A stretch of DNA of 36,845 bases, taken from NCBI GenBank assembly GCA_945271245.1, contig CALYPF010000017.1, positions 1 through 36,845 of the forward strand. The letters run 5' to 3'. Source of the DNA: an uncultured Enterobacteriaceae bacterium. Lineage in GTDB: Bacteria > Pseudomonadota > Gammaproteobacteria > Enterobacterales > Enterobacteriaceae. This document shows, piece after piece, positions 1 through 7,435 of the stretch (positions are counted from its first letter, which is position 1; each line of letters starts with the position of its first letter). The notes under the pieces were generated by a model. It did not search any database. It was not told where the DNA came from and saw only the letters and a list, made by a program, of their open reading frames with translations. Made by a program: the position numbers and the translations under genes.

Positions 1-52
1 CTGGATCAGTTTTCAACCGCTGGGGTGGATCAGTTTTGCACCGTTGGTAACA
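1..52. mobile_element. End of an IS21-like insertion element (partial)
   Basis: Read inward from position 52 on the minus strand, this sequence begins TGTTACCAACGG. It contains two copies of the 12-mer TGGATCAGTTTT on the plus strand, at 2-13 and 26-37, 24 bp apart. Short repeats behind a TG-starting terminal inverted repeat are typical of IS21-family ends. The other end of the window (36794-36845) carries a related end, TGTCAACAACGG, with the same repeat in one-mismatch form. The boundary at 52/53 is placed where the usher reading frame stops resembling the family. No transposase is visible, so the family assignment is inferred from end structure only. Confidence 0.6.
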
Positions 53-457
53 CCATACCTCGTCATCCAGCTCAATTCGGAGCCGATCATTAAAATCAAC
101 GTCTTTGAGCGTGGTTAACTGCGAAACGACGGTGGGCAACAGCGTCGCCACATGTTCATTTTCTTCCCGTTGAATCCTGCGCAGCTTAAGCCCATCGCCT
201 TCCAGCCAGATGAAGGCATTTCCCAAACGCTGATCGCTATCAATACCGGTATTCCCTTCCAGATGCAGGAACAGCGGAATGCTCATCCCGCTTCTTAGCG
301 CACCGGCAAAAGTGGGAGGAACGAAGACATGACCAACGCGAACACCAGAAACAGTGGGAATTTGTGCGGAATAACCAATTAACGGGAGCGATGAAAGAAA
401 GGCAACGGAACTGAAACCTACTATCCCTTTGACGATAACTTCCCTGTATCCTGACAT
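53..457 (-). pseudogene. ecpC: Ecp/Mat-type fimbrial outer-membrane usher, 5' part, interrupted by IS
   Basis: Reading down from an ATG at 455-457, the frame gives 135 residues and then runs into the IS end. After a hydrophobic leader it has Val-Pro-Pro-x-Phe-Ala-x-Ala-Leu-x-x-Gly-Met-Ser-Ile-Pro-Leu, then a Gln-Arg-Leu-Gly-Asn-Ala-Phe-Ile-Trp-Leu segment. Both match the N-terminal region of EcpC (MatD), the roughly 840-residue usher that secretes common-pilus subunits. It lies 57 bp after ecpB, in the order known from E. coli ecp. A GGGAG lies about 13 bases before the start. A longer frame over 240-506 is a shadow without similarity. The rest of the usher and any downstream ecpD/ecpE are outside the window or lost. 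With only about a sixth of the protein joined to IS sequence, this copy cannot be functional. Confidence 0.8.
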
Positions 458-514
458 GCCTGGTCACTCCCATACCTTCTTGTCTTATCCGTATAACAGG
501 CTGCAATTGAGGTT

Positions 515-1183
515 TTATTTCACCGGAATAAATTTCTCAGCCTGCCAAACTGCGAGATGGCCTTTTTTATCCGCGACATTGACGCGCGCTAAAGTGCGCG
601 CATAGCCAGGCAATAAATAATAATTTTCTTTACAATCTTCGCCTTCTTTAGCCTGCAGGCAGGTGCCATAAGCCACCACGCGCAAAGTGGCATTACCCGT
701 ATTTTTTATCGTGCCGTTCGCATATTCGTAATCGTATCGGGCTTTTCCTGGCGCCACGACCAACAGGGTGCCGATGCGAGCAGATGCCGTTGCTACCGCG
801 TTCCGAGGCGAAGCCGCTTCTTGCGCGTCGCTCAGCGCCTGATCAAACCAAACAATGCGATAATAGCGTTCAATCCCATCGTCCGGCCCTTTATAAAAAA
901 AGCGGATAACATCGCTGCTGTTCGCGGGCATTAATAAACTTGCCGGAGTGAGCAATATCTCATCCGGGCGTTCCATTGGAATAACTTTACCGTTCTCTAA
1001 CGGCGAGTTTATTTTCTCTACTTTAATATTAACCAGGCGACCAACATTGGTAGTGTTTTTCACTTCTTTACTTACAAACTTATTCCCGCTGTAAATAAAG
1101 GTTGTAATATCCCCCACATTTAATGCGCTGGCGGAAGATATTCCCAATATATACAAGGCCAGCAGCAAAGTTATTTTTCTCAT
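515..1183 (-). CDS. ecpB: Ecp-type fimbrial periplasmic chaperone (EcpB/MatC family)
   Basis: This 222-residue protein has an N-terminal signal peptide (Met-Arg-Lys-Ile-Thr, a hydrophobic core, Ala-Ser-Ala). The body matches EcpB of the E. coli common pilus, including [28 protein letters not shown] and a Trp-Gln-x-x-Lys-Phe-Ile-Pro-Val-Lys C-terminus. Such chaperones bind pilus subunits in the periplasm and hand them to the usher. A frame 13 codons longer exists, but the start at 1183 is preferred because it follows AGGATGATGAA and begins the signal peptide. It lies 67 bp downstream of ecpA and is probably cotranscribed. The coding sequence looks intact, but its usher partner is disrupted. 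Confidence 0.88.
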   Translation of the reverse strand: MRKITLLLALYILGISSASALNVGDITTFIYSGNKFVSKEVKNTTNVGRLVNIKVEKINSPLENGKVIPMERPDEILLTPASLLMPANSSDVIRFFYKGPDDGIERYYRIVWFDQALSDAQEAASPRNAVATASARIGTLLVVAPGKARYDYEYANGTIKNTGNATLRVVAYGTCLQAKEGEDCKENYYLLPGYARTLARVNVADKKGHLAVWQAEKFIPVK

Positions 1184-1250
1184 TTCATCATCCTGAATAA
1201 ATAAAGAAAATAGGGTGAGCAATATTGCCCACCCTGAAAACAGAAATTAA

Positions 1251-1841
1251 TTAGCTCGTCCAGGTTGCATCGAACTGAACGCTAACGTCACCGCTCCAGA
1301 TACCTTCCGGCAGGGTGCTAAAATCAGATACTGCAGTCGAGCCGTCTGACGTTGCAGAAATAATCGAGAATTTAAATTTATCCTGAGCGCTGGTACGCCC
1401 TGCTGCATTGAAGCTGTTTGACAAGGTACTCAGATTTCCGCCCAGAACACCGCCAGCGGTATCGATCATGACGGTATCCGCCGTTTTATCTACGTCCTGG
1501 CCGTTATAGGTTACGCCAACGCTCAGCGTTGAACCGGAAGAGTCCAGTTGAGTCAGCGTATTGGTAACCAGACGTGAAGTCAGTTTAAAAGCGGTAGCCG
1601 TGCTATCACCTTCAATAATGACATCAAACAAACCATCCTGCGTATTAAAACCTTTCACGCCAGCGGCATAATCAAAATTTAAACTGCCAAGCGGAGTAAC
1701 GACCAGCTTGCTGGTAGTATCTTTCTTTGCCGTGGCAGACCAGGTCGCCAGCGCTTCAGCGGTTACATCGGCCGCCTGTGCAGCACCCATCATCCCTGCG
1801 AAAGAAACTGCTGTAGCCAGTGCTAAAATACCCTTTTTCAT
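1251..1841 (-). CDS. ecpA: Ecp-type major pilin (EcpA/MatB family)
   Basis: This 196-residue secreted protein has a classic signal peptide ending Ala-Gln-Ala-Ala. The mature part carries [31 protein letters not shown], and ends [15 protein letters not shown]. All of these are hallmarks of EcpA, the shaft subunit of the E. coli common pilus, and the length is about that of EcpA. The start at 1841 follows AAGGGAG at good spacing. It is the first structural gene of the cluster; ecpB and the broken usher follow. Export would work, but polymerisation on the surface needs the usher, which is disrupted here. Confidence 0.93.
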   Translation of the reverse strand: MKKGILALATAVSFAGMMGAAQAADVTAEALATWSATAKKDTTSKLVVTPLGSLNFDYAAGVKGFNTQDGLFDVIIEGDSTATAFKLTSRLVTNTLTQLDSSGSTLSVGVTYNGQDVDKTADTVMIDTAGGVLGGNLSTLSNSFNAAGRTSAQDKFKFSIISATSDGSTAVSDFSTLPEGIWSGDVSVQFDATWTS

Positions 1842-2163
1842 TGAAAACTCCCTTCGTCCTATTATTAAGTAACTGCGTCCTTTCTCAGCGGCATGTTCGG
1901 TAGCAGCGCATGTTGTAAAGCAATCCGGCCTTCAGTTCAGGAAAACCTGTTTTTGAGCTAACCGCTGAGACATATACAGACTAACCAAGGAAATTCTCAA
2001 TTACATTATTAACCTTAGAAATCATAATATACAAAATAAAAAACTGGATTAATGCAAATGAATCACATTAAAAACCAGAATTAACGGCTACAGATAGATG
2101 ATTATGGAACTTTCGCATTGAGCCCTGATTATCATTAAGCAATACTCAGGATTGAGACAAACC
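1842..2163 (-). promoter_or_regulatory. AT-rich upstream region of the fimbrial operon
   Basis: These 322 bases between ecpA and the regulator gene hold no plausible gene. The part from about 1980 to 2100 is very AT-rich. A candidate minus-strand promoter is TTGAGA (1995-2000) and TATATG (1971-1976) with an 18-bp spacer, leaving a leader of about 120 bases before ecpA. The assignment is by eye only. The binding site of the neighbouring winged-helix regulator, if it acts here, is unknown. Confidence 0.3.
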
Positions 2164-3003
2164 CTACTTAGTGGAATCCAGACAAATCTCCATCTGGCTC
2201 TCACGATAACTACCGCATCGCATCAAATAGAGTCGCGACATGTTCGACATAAACCGATGTATACGCCGATCGTCTATCACCAATAAGTATTCATTTTTCG
2301 CGCAGGGCACCGGGTGTCTTTCCGCAAAGCTTCGCACGGTATCCGTAATCATCTTTTCCCTGCCTTTTGCTATCGCATCATGATTCAAGAACACTTTGCA
2401 GCCGCTCATTTCACCAAGAAATGTTTCGCCCTGCCTGTCAGTGGTGAGCGCAGACCATGCCGCCCATCCCGCCAGCGCAACGATGCATAACGTGGCCAGC
2501 ATGATGACCAGCCAGCGTAAACGAAACCACGATAGCCGGGCCTGTGACTGCGGCGTTACAGGCAAACGACCAGGATTTTCATTCTGTGCCAAAACCGCGC
2601 GATCAACGGGCGTCGGGCAAGCCATAGTTATGTCCGCAGCGCCTTCTTTTGCCGTCTCATTATTTTCACCGAGCCTATCGATGCAGATTTCCTTGCGGAG
2701 CATAAAACCTTCACGCGGCACCGTTGCAATCACCTCATCTTCCAGGCCTAAGGTTTTTATCACGCGACGTAATTTGCTAACGCAATGATTTAGGTTGTTA
2801 TTACTTGAGACCATACCAAAGTCATCCCAGACCTTCTGAAATATCTCATTCCGGGTAACTGTTTCACCGTGGCTTTCAATTAATAATGCCAGTAATCTCT
2901 TGGTAGGATTAGAGATAACAATGTTATCTTCCGAGTTAACAATTAAGGAAAGGCTATTAAGATCCGTATCAAAAATAATGCATTCATTGAGCATGTACTT
3001 CAT
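2164..3003 (-). CDS. ToxR/CadC-like membrane-anchored winged-helix transcriptional regulator
   Basis: The protein is 279 residues with three visible parts. Residues about 1-104 form an OmpR/PhoB-type winged helix (Asn-Pro-Thr-Lys-Arg-Leu-Leu-Ala-Leu-Leu, Asn-His-Cys-Val-Ser-Lys-Leu-Arg-Arg, then Thr-Val-Pro-Arg-Glu-Gly-Phe). A polar linker follows, then one membrane segment at about 164-186. The C-terminal domain of about 90 residues would lie in the periplasm and has four cysteines that could form two disulfides. ToxR and CadC share this layout and sense periplasmic conditions directly. An upstream extension of 18 codons is possible, but the ATG at 3003 follows AAAGGTGG and starts the domain cleanly. 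The gene is upstream of ecpA on the same strand, where E. coli has LuxR-type EcpR, so control of the pilus is a reasonable inference. I do not recognise a named gene. Confidence 0.8.
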   Translation of the reverse strand: MKYMLNECIIFDTDLNSLSLIVNSEDNIVISNPTKRLLALLIESHGETVTRNEIFQKVWDDFGMVSSNNNLNHCVSKLRRVIKTLGLEDEVIATVPREGFMLRKEICIDRLGENNETAKEGAADITMACPTPVDRAVLAQNENPGRLPVTPQSQARLSWFRLRWLVIMLATLCIVALAGWAAWSALTTDRQGETFLGEMSGCKVFLNHDAIAKGREKMITDTVRSFAERHPVPCAKNEYLLVIDDRRIHRFMSNMSRLYLMRCGSYRESQMEICLDSTK

Positions 3004-3124
3004 GCCGTGCCCACCTTTTTCTTTCCATGAAATTGATACTTTGGCGTAAAAACACACAGCAATGTGTTTTTACATGGCGTTTATGTAAACAGTTGCAAGA
3101 GGCGCCTGCTGCTAACCATTTAAT

Positions 3125-3307
3125 TCAATTACTTATAAAAAATTCAGTTAACGCAGGGGAATAAATATTTTTATCATCATCATAACGCGATTTGATAAAT
3201 AAACATGCCCTTAAGGTAAAGGCCGACATATTAATAAAAAAAATTATCTCCAGCAACAAAAACACATATATCAAATCAATAGTAATTTTCTTACTAAATA
3301 AAACCAT
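3125..3307 (-). CDS. Possible small membrane protein, unknown
   Basis: This is a 60-residue frame with one strongly hydrophobic stretch near residues 9-32 and a polar, positively charged C-terminal half. An AGGA lies about nine bases before the start. The surrounding interval 3004-3479 is very AT-rich, contains no other gene, and separates the fimbrial regulator from xni. In such AT-rich DNA, frames rich in Ile, Leu and Phe arise by chance, and I recognise no family. The composition would suit H-NS-silenced acquired DNA. Treat as a candidate only. Confidence 0.22.
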   Translation of the reverse strand: MVLFSKKITIDLIYVFLLLEIIFFINMSAFTLRACLFIKSRYDDDKNIYSPALTEFFISN

Positions 3308-3479
3308 TTAAGTAATTCCTATAAATTTCTAAGAGCATTCCAGGCGTAAAAAGATAAATATTATCTTTTAAAAATAAAACAAGATAGCCAATACACGGCC
3401 AATACCTTTTTCTTAACAACAAGCATCAGTGTTATTATCTAAAACATTTCTTAGCCGACAATCGTGACAGGAACCGGGA

Positions 3480-4244
3480 ATGCCCGCTCACTTACTGATA
3501 ATCGACGCATTAAATCTTATCAGGCGCATCCACGCAGCGCAGGGCGCTCCCTGTGCTGCCACTTGCCTACGCGCACTGGAACAAATAATCACCAATAGTC
3601 AACCAACTCATGCCGTTGCCGTGTTCGATGATGAAGGCCGACATCAGGGCTGGCGACATCAACTGCTGCCCGACTATAAAGCCGGACGAGCAGCCATGCC
3701 CGACTCCCTGACTAAGGAACTACCAGATCTGCGGGATGCATTTGCGCATAAAGGGGTTTCCTGCTGGTCGGCGCCGGGACAGGAGGCGGATGACCTGGTC
3801 GCCACGCTCGCAGTCAAAGTCGCCAGCGCGGGGCAGCGGGTCACTATCGTGTCAACGGATAAAGGGTATTGCCAGCTTCTTGCGCCGGGGATCGCTCTGC
3901 GGGATTATTTCCAAAAACGCTGGCTGGATGCCACGTTTATTGCCCGGACGTTTGGCGTAGAACCCAAACAATTGCCCGATTATTGGGGGCTGGCGGGTAT
4001 TAGCGGCAGTAAAATTCCGGGAGTGACGGGTATTGGCCCTAAAAGCGCCGCCCAGCTTATTCAGCGCTGGGGTACGCTTGAAAATATTTATCAGACGCTG
4101 GATTCACTGGAAGAGAAATGGCGAACAAAGCTGGCGGCGCAGCAAGAGACCGCATTTACTAGCCGAGAAGTTGCGACTTTGCGCGCCAACCTTACGCTGA
4201 ACGGGAACTTACAGCAGTTAAGACTGACGCGCGAACATCATTAA
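3480..4244 (+). CDS. xni: Flap endonuclease Xni (ExoIX)
   Basis: The protein is 254 residues, near the 251 of E. coli Xni. It carries the FEN/5'-3' exonuclease pattern: N-terminal [32 protein letters not shown], and the helix-hairpin-helix [10 protein letters not shown]. Xni binds flapped DNA through a potassium-binding H3TH motif and is related to the 5' nuclease domain of DNA polymerase I. The start at 3480 follows AGGAACCGGGA. Its 3' end overlaps the convergent rlmM by 4 bp. In E. coli sdaB lies upstream; here that side is the fimbrial region. Confidence 0.95.
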   Translation: MPAHLLIIDALNLIRRIHAAQGAPCAATCLRALEQIITNSQPTHAVAVFDDEGRHQGWRHQLLPDYKAGRAAMPDSLTKELPDLRDAFAHKGVSCWSAPGQEADDLVATLAVKVASAGQRVTIVSTDKGYCQLLAPGIALRDYFQKRWLDATFIARTFGVEPKQLPDYWGLAGISGSKIPGVTGIGPKSAAQLIQRWGTLENIYQTLDSLEEKWRTKLAAQQETAFTSREVATLRANLTLNGNLQQLRLTREHH

Positions 4245-5341
4245 CGTTCGTCGCGTCGACCGCCAACGGCGGCCCACCAGCGGCGAACGTGCACGGTGAC
4301 TTCTTCCCGGTCATGATAAAGCTGCCGCGCCTGAATTTCAGCATTCACACCAGCGGCCGCCAGCTTATCCCGAATGAATGCCAGATTTTGCGATACCTCT
4401 TCATAGCGCTTTTTCATTGGCAGTTTAAGATTAAAAATCGTTTCCCGGCACCAGCCGTTAACCAACCATTCGGTCATCAGCGCTGTCACCTTGGCAGGTT
4501 TTTCGACCATATCACAAACCATCCATGAGATATTGTTCCGCGCCGGACGATAGCGAAACCCGTCTTCGCGCAGCCACGTCACCTGCCCGGTATCCATCAG
4601 GCTCTGCGCCATAGGCCCATTATCAATGGAGTAAACCCACATATTGCGTTTTACTAACTGCCAGGTCCAGCCGCCGGGACAGGCACCTAAATCCACTGCG
4701 TACATTCCATTCGCCAGGCGTTCATCCCACTCATCGGCCGGAATAAAAACGTGAAAAGCTTCTTCCAGTTTAAGCGTAGAACGGCTTGGCGCATCGGACG
4801 GGAAACGCAAACGCGGGATCCCCATATAAAAGGGCGAATTATTGGCGCTATATGAATAACCTGTGTAGCAACATCCCGGTGCGATAAAAAAGACATGCAC
4901 TACCGGGCGCGTCGCGCTGTCATTCTGCGCCAACACGCCCGCGCTACGCAGAGCGGCGCGCAGCGGAACTGTGAATTTACGGCAAAACTTCATCAACTCT
5001 TTGCTTTCATTCGTATCCGCGACTTCTACCCGCAAATCACCGCCCTTTTCTACCACGCCCTGCAGCATTCCGATAATTGGCGTTATACGATCTTCGGGCG
5101 GTAAATCTTTGAGCAATTCACCGGCCACAAACATCTGGCGCGCAAAGATCAGAGAGCTAAATGGCAGCTCACGCGCTAACTTATCGGCGTCTTCCATCTG
5201 GTAACATTCGAAAATGACATAACCGCTGTTATCTTTTACCCGGGCGAAACCATATATCGCCATTTGTCCGGCCTTGTCGGTGATTTCCGCCGCACACTCT
5301 TTCTCAAACCCTTGACGGCAATACAAAATCACCTTATTCAT
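4241..5341 (-). CDS. rlmM: 23S rRNA 2'-O-ribose C2498 methyltransferase RlmM
   Basis: The protein is 366 residues, the same length as E. coli RlmM (YgdE). The N-terminal half is a THUMP-like RNA-binding region. The C-terminal Rossmann methyltransferase has [12 protein letters not shown] (AdoMet binding) and [10 protein letters not shown], then Asn-Leu-Lys-Leu-Pro-Met-Lys-Lys. It methylates the ribose of C2498 in 23S rRNA before subunit assembly. A TTG two codons upstream is in frame, but the ATG at 5341 overlaps the ygdD stop as TAATG and matches the family start, so translational coupling with ygdD is likely. It is the last gene of a gcvA-ygdD-rlmM array. Confidence 0.96.
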   Translation of the reverse strand: MNKVILYCRQGFEKECAAEITDKAGQMAIYGFARVKDNSGYVIFECYQMEDADKLARELPFSSLIFARQMFVAGELLKDLPPEDRITPIIGMLQGVVEKGGDLRVEVADTNESKELMKFCRKFTVPLRAALRSAGVLAQNDSATRPVVHVFFIAPGCCYTGYSYSANNSPFYMGIPRLRFPSDAPSRSTLKLEEAFHVFIPADEWDERLANGMYAVDLGACPGGWTWQLVKRNMWVYSIDNGPMAQSLMDTGQVTWLREDGFRYRPARNNISWMVCDMVEKPAKVTALMTEWLVNGWCRETIFNLKLPMKKRYEEVSQNLAFIRDKLAAAGVNAEIQARQLYHDREEVTVHVRRWWAAVGGRRDER

Positions 5342-5730
5342 TAACAATTACCCTTATGATTCAGGCGCACAGCGCCCGTTAACATGAATAGCCACCCGGT
5401 TAAAAAACTGACGCCGCCGACCGGGGTTACAAACGCCCACATTTTTAAGTGAGAAAGCGCCAGGCAATACAAACTGCCGCTAAATAACAGAGTGCCTAAC
5501 GCCAGAAACACGCTACTCCAGTAAAACCAAATGCTGGTGCGTCGCTGCATCGCTAACGCCAGCCCAAAAATCGCCAGCGTATGAAAAGCCTGATATTCAA
5601 GCCCGGTATGTATCCAGCCCATCTCAATAATGCCCAGCGACTTACTCAAAACATGCGCGCCGAATGCACCCAAGGCGACATAGATAAAACCGCTCACGGC
5701 GGCGAAAATGAACATGAAACGGCTGGTCAT
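5341..5730 (-). CDS. ygdD: Inner membrane protein YgdD (DUF423 family)
   Basis: This is a 129-residue hydrophobic protein with four apparent membrane segments. Conserved parts of the DUF423 family are visible: Gly-Ala-Phe-Gly-Ala-His-Val near the first segment, Gln-Ala-Phe-His-Thr-Leu-Ala, Leu-Phe-Ser-Gly-Ser-Leu-Tyr, and Thr-Pro-Val-Gly-Gly. The reaction or role of this family is not established. The start Met-Thr-Ser-Arg-Phe at 5730 is that of E. coli YgdD; a frame 14 codons longer exists without similarity. It lies 42 bp after gcvA, and its stop shares one base with the rlmM start, so the three genes probably form one transcription unit. Confidence 0.93.
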   Translation of the reverse strand: MTSRFMFIFAAVSGFIYVALGAFGAHVLSKSLGIIEMGWIHTGLEYQAFHTLAIFGLALAMQRRTSIWFYWSSVFLALGTLLFSGSLYCLALSHLKMWAFVTPVGGVSFLTGWLFMLTGAVRLNHKGNC

Positions 5731-5772
5731 AGTGTTATCCCAAATCATCGCGTGCCGCGCACGCAAAATCAT

Positions 5773-6693
5773 TTAAGTTGGTTCATAGCGAAAGCGAAAT
5801 TTTTCCTGCTCGCTCGCTGCTTTAGACAGGATCCATTGCCGAAAAGCGGCTATTTTACCCTGTTCAGCCTGGCTGTCATGACAGACCAGATAAAATGCAT
5901 TTTTACTAACTAATACATCATTAAACGGACACACCAGGCGCCCGGATTCAATTTCGGACTGCGCCATGACGTTATTCGCCAGCGCCACGCCTTGCCCATG
6001 AATTGCCGCCTGCAGCACCATCGCACTGTGGCTAAAAATAGGTCCCTGTTGCACATTAATTTGATTGAGGCCCAACTGGCGCACATACGTTTGCCAGTCC
6101 CGACGCGAGGCGTCATGCAGCAGCGTAAACCGGGCCAGATCCTCCGGCGCTTTAAGCGGATGTTCGCCAGATAGCAATTGCGGCGCACATACCGGCAGCA
6201 AATACTCCGTATAGAGTTTTTCCACCCGCAGCCCCGGCCAATTGCCGCGTCCGTAAAAGATAGCCACATCTACATCGTCTGACAGCTTATCTTCTTCCCT
6301 GTCGACCGCCTGAATTCGCACATCAATACCAGGCCATTCAGCGTTGAAACTGGACAAACGCGGCACCAGCCAGTGAATGGCGAAGCTGGGTAACAGGCTC
6401 ACCGTCAGAGCACCTCTGGCGCTACGCGCCTGTAATTTACGCGTCGCTTCATTTAACTGCGAAAAGATTTCTTTAATATCCTGAAAATAGCTTTGCCCTT
6501 CCTCTGTTAACAGCAGAGAACGATTACGCCGACGAAATAATTTCAGCCCCAAAAAATCTTCCAGCGATTTAATCTGGTGACTCACCGCAGCCTGAGTAAC
6601 AAACAGCTCTTCTGCCGCCTTAGTAAAACTAAGGTGACGCGCCGCAGCGTCAAACACGCGTAATGCATTAAGGGGAGGTAATCGTTTGGACAT
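5773..6693 (-). CDS. gcvA: LysR-type regulator of the glycine cleavage system, GcvA
   Basis: The protein is 306 residues and very similar throughout to E. coli GcvA (305). The N-terminal winged helix-turn-helix (residues about 6-65, Leu-Ser-Phe-Thr-Lys-Ala-Ala-Glu-Glu-Leu-Phe-Val-Thr-Gln-Ala-Ala-Val-Ser) is followed by the LysR effector domain. GcvA activates gcvTHP in glycine and, with GcvR, represses it when glycine is low; it also activates the sRNA gene gcvB. That gene is transcribed away from gcvA directly upstream at 6820, so the shared 126-bp interval should hold GcvA sites. ygdD and rlmM follow on the same strand. Confidence 0.97.
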   Translation of the reverse strand: MSKRLPPLNALRVFDAAARHLSFTKAAEELFVTQAAVSHQIKSLEDFLGLKLFRRRNRSLLLTEEGQSYFQDIKEIFSQLNEATRKLQARSARGALTVSLLPSFAIHWLVPRLSSFNAEWPGIDVRIQAVDREEDKLSDDVDVAIFYGRGNWPGLRVEKLYTEYLLPVCAPQLLSGEHPLKAPEDLARFTLLHDASRRDWQTYVRQLGLNQINVQQGPIFSHSAMVLQAAIHGQGVALANNVMAQSEIESGRLVCPFNDVLVSKNAFYLVCHDSQAEQGKIAAFRQWILSKAASEQEKFRFRYEPT

Positions 6694-6784
6694 GGCTATG
6701 CTTGCTGATTGTTAAAATTATAAACATAAAGGCAAAGTCATTTACCTATTAGTTTTTTTTATCTGAACCATTATAAATTGTCCG

Positions 6785-6813
6785 TTGAGCGTGCGCCAGC
6801 AAATACCTATAGT
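6785..6813 (+). promoter_or_regulatory. gcvB promoter (-35/-10)
   Basis: TTGAGC (6785-6790) and TATAGT (6808-6813) are separated by 17 bp. The -10 ends six bases before the expected gcvB 5' end at 6820. This sits in the gcvA-gcvB divergent region, where GcvA is known to activate gcvB in E. coli. Confidence 0.65.
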
Positions 6814-6819
6814 GGCGCC

Positions 6820-7020
6820 ACTTCCTAAGCCGGAACGAAAAGTTGCCTGGATAACTCTGGGGGGCTTTTGGCTTGCGGTTGTGATGTTGTGTTGTTGTGT
6901 TTGCATTGGGTCTATAGATTCAGACCCGCGGTAGCAGGGCTACCCTTTTCACTTTCTATACATTTACCCTGTCTGTCCATAGTGATTAATGTAGCACCGC
7001 AAAAAGCGGTGCTTTTTTTT
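6820..7020 (+). ncRNA. gcvB: GcvB Hfq-binding small regulatory RNA
   Basis: An RNA of about 200 nt that matches E. coli and Salmonella GcvB at its diagnostic parts. The 5' start is ACTTCCTAAGCCGGAACG. The G/U-rich R1 seed region lies near 6879-6905 (TTGTGATGTTGTGTTGTTGT). The conserved block with CCCTGTCTGTCCATAGTG is near 6967-6984. A strong terminator closes it. R1 pairs with C/A-rich sites in leaders of many amino-acid and peptide transporter mRNAs such as oppA and dppA. The segment at about 6843-6866, in the first stem-loop, differs from the E. coli sequence as I remember it. It is transcribed divergently from gcvA and ends 7 bp before the convergent ygdI. Confidence 0.96.
6994..7020 (+). 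terminator. gcvB Rho-independent terminator
   Basis: The stem GCACCGC / GCGGTGC (6994-7000 with 7006-7012) has a loop of five A and is followed by eight T. It ends GcvB and provides its Hfq-binding U tail. Confidence 0.95.
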
Positions 7021-7027
7021 ATGTACA

Positions 7028-7249
7028 TTATTTCAGTTCTGTCATCTCCCTGACTTCACTGCGATTGATTTGCTGCTCATTGCCGTTAGCATCTTTATAG
7101 CTAATCATACCGGTAGAATCGTCGGTATTGGGCTTGCCTGAAGAAACAATACTGCGCCCGTCTGTTGTGTGCATCACATAGTTCGAAGAGCATGCCGCCA
7201 AGCTAAATACGGCCATGCAGGCTGCCAAAAACATCGTCATTTTATTCAT
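7028..7249 (-). CDS. ygdI: YgdI/YgdR-family small lipoprotein (DUF903)
   Basis: The protein is 73 residues with a lipoprotein signal peptide ending Leu-Ala-Ala-Cys. It then has Ser-Asn-Tyr-Val-Met-His-Thr-x-Asp-Gly-Arg, Asp-Ser-Thr-Gly-Met-Ile-Ser-Tyr-Lys-Asp-Ala-Asn-Gly-Asn and Gln-Gln-Ile-Asn-Arg, the compact beta-fold signature of YgdI/YgdR. Function is unknown. AAGGAGAG lies six bases before the ATG. It is transcribed toward the gcvB terminator. A paralogue, YgdR, is at 35554-35772 in the same window. Confidence 0.94.
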   Translation of the reverse strand: MNKMTMFLAACMAVFSLAACSSNYVMHTTDGRSIVSSGKPNTDDSTGMISYKDANGNEQQINRSEVREMTELK

Positions 7250-7435
7250 AACATCTCTCCTTGTAGCGTTTAATGCTGATAAATTATTTTCCCAACGTCA
7301 GGCCAGAATAAAAGCCCACTATGTACAGCATAACCTGCTTCCTTACTTTTTCCAGCCGCCGGCGCTACGCCCGCTCTGCACACCTTGCCGTTAACGTAAA
7401 AATACGTCACGATCGGGTAATTCAGCGAGGTCTCC

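Noticed and set aside
240..506. 88-codon minus-strand frame upstream of the usher start
   Set aside because: Out of frame with the EcpC-like reading frame (457 to 53), which has clear family similarity.
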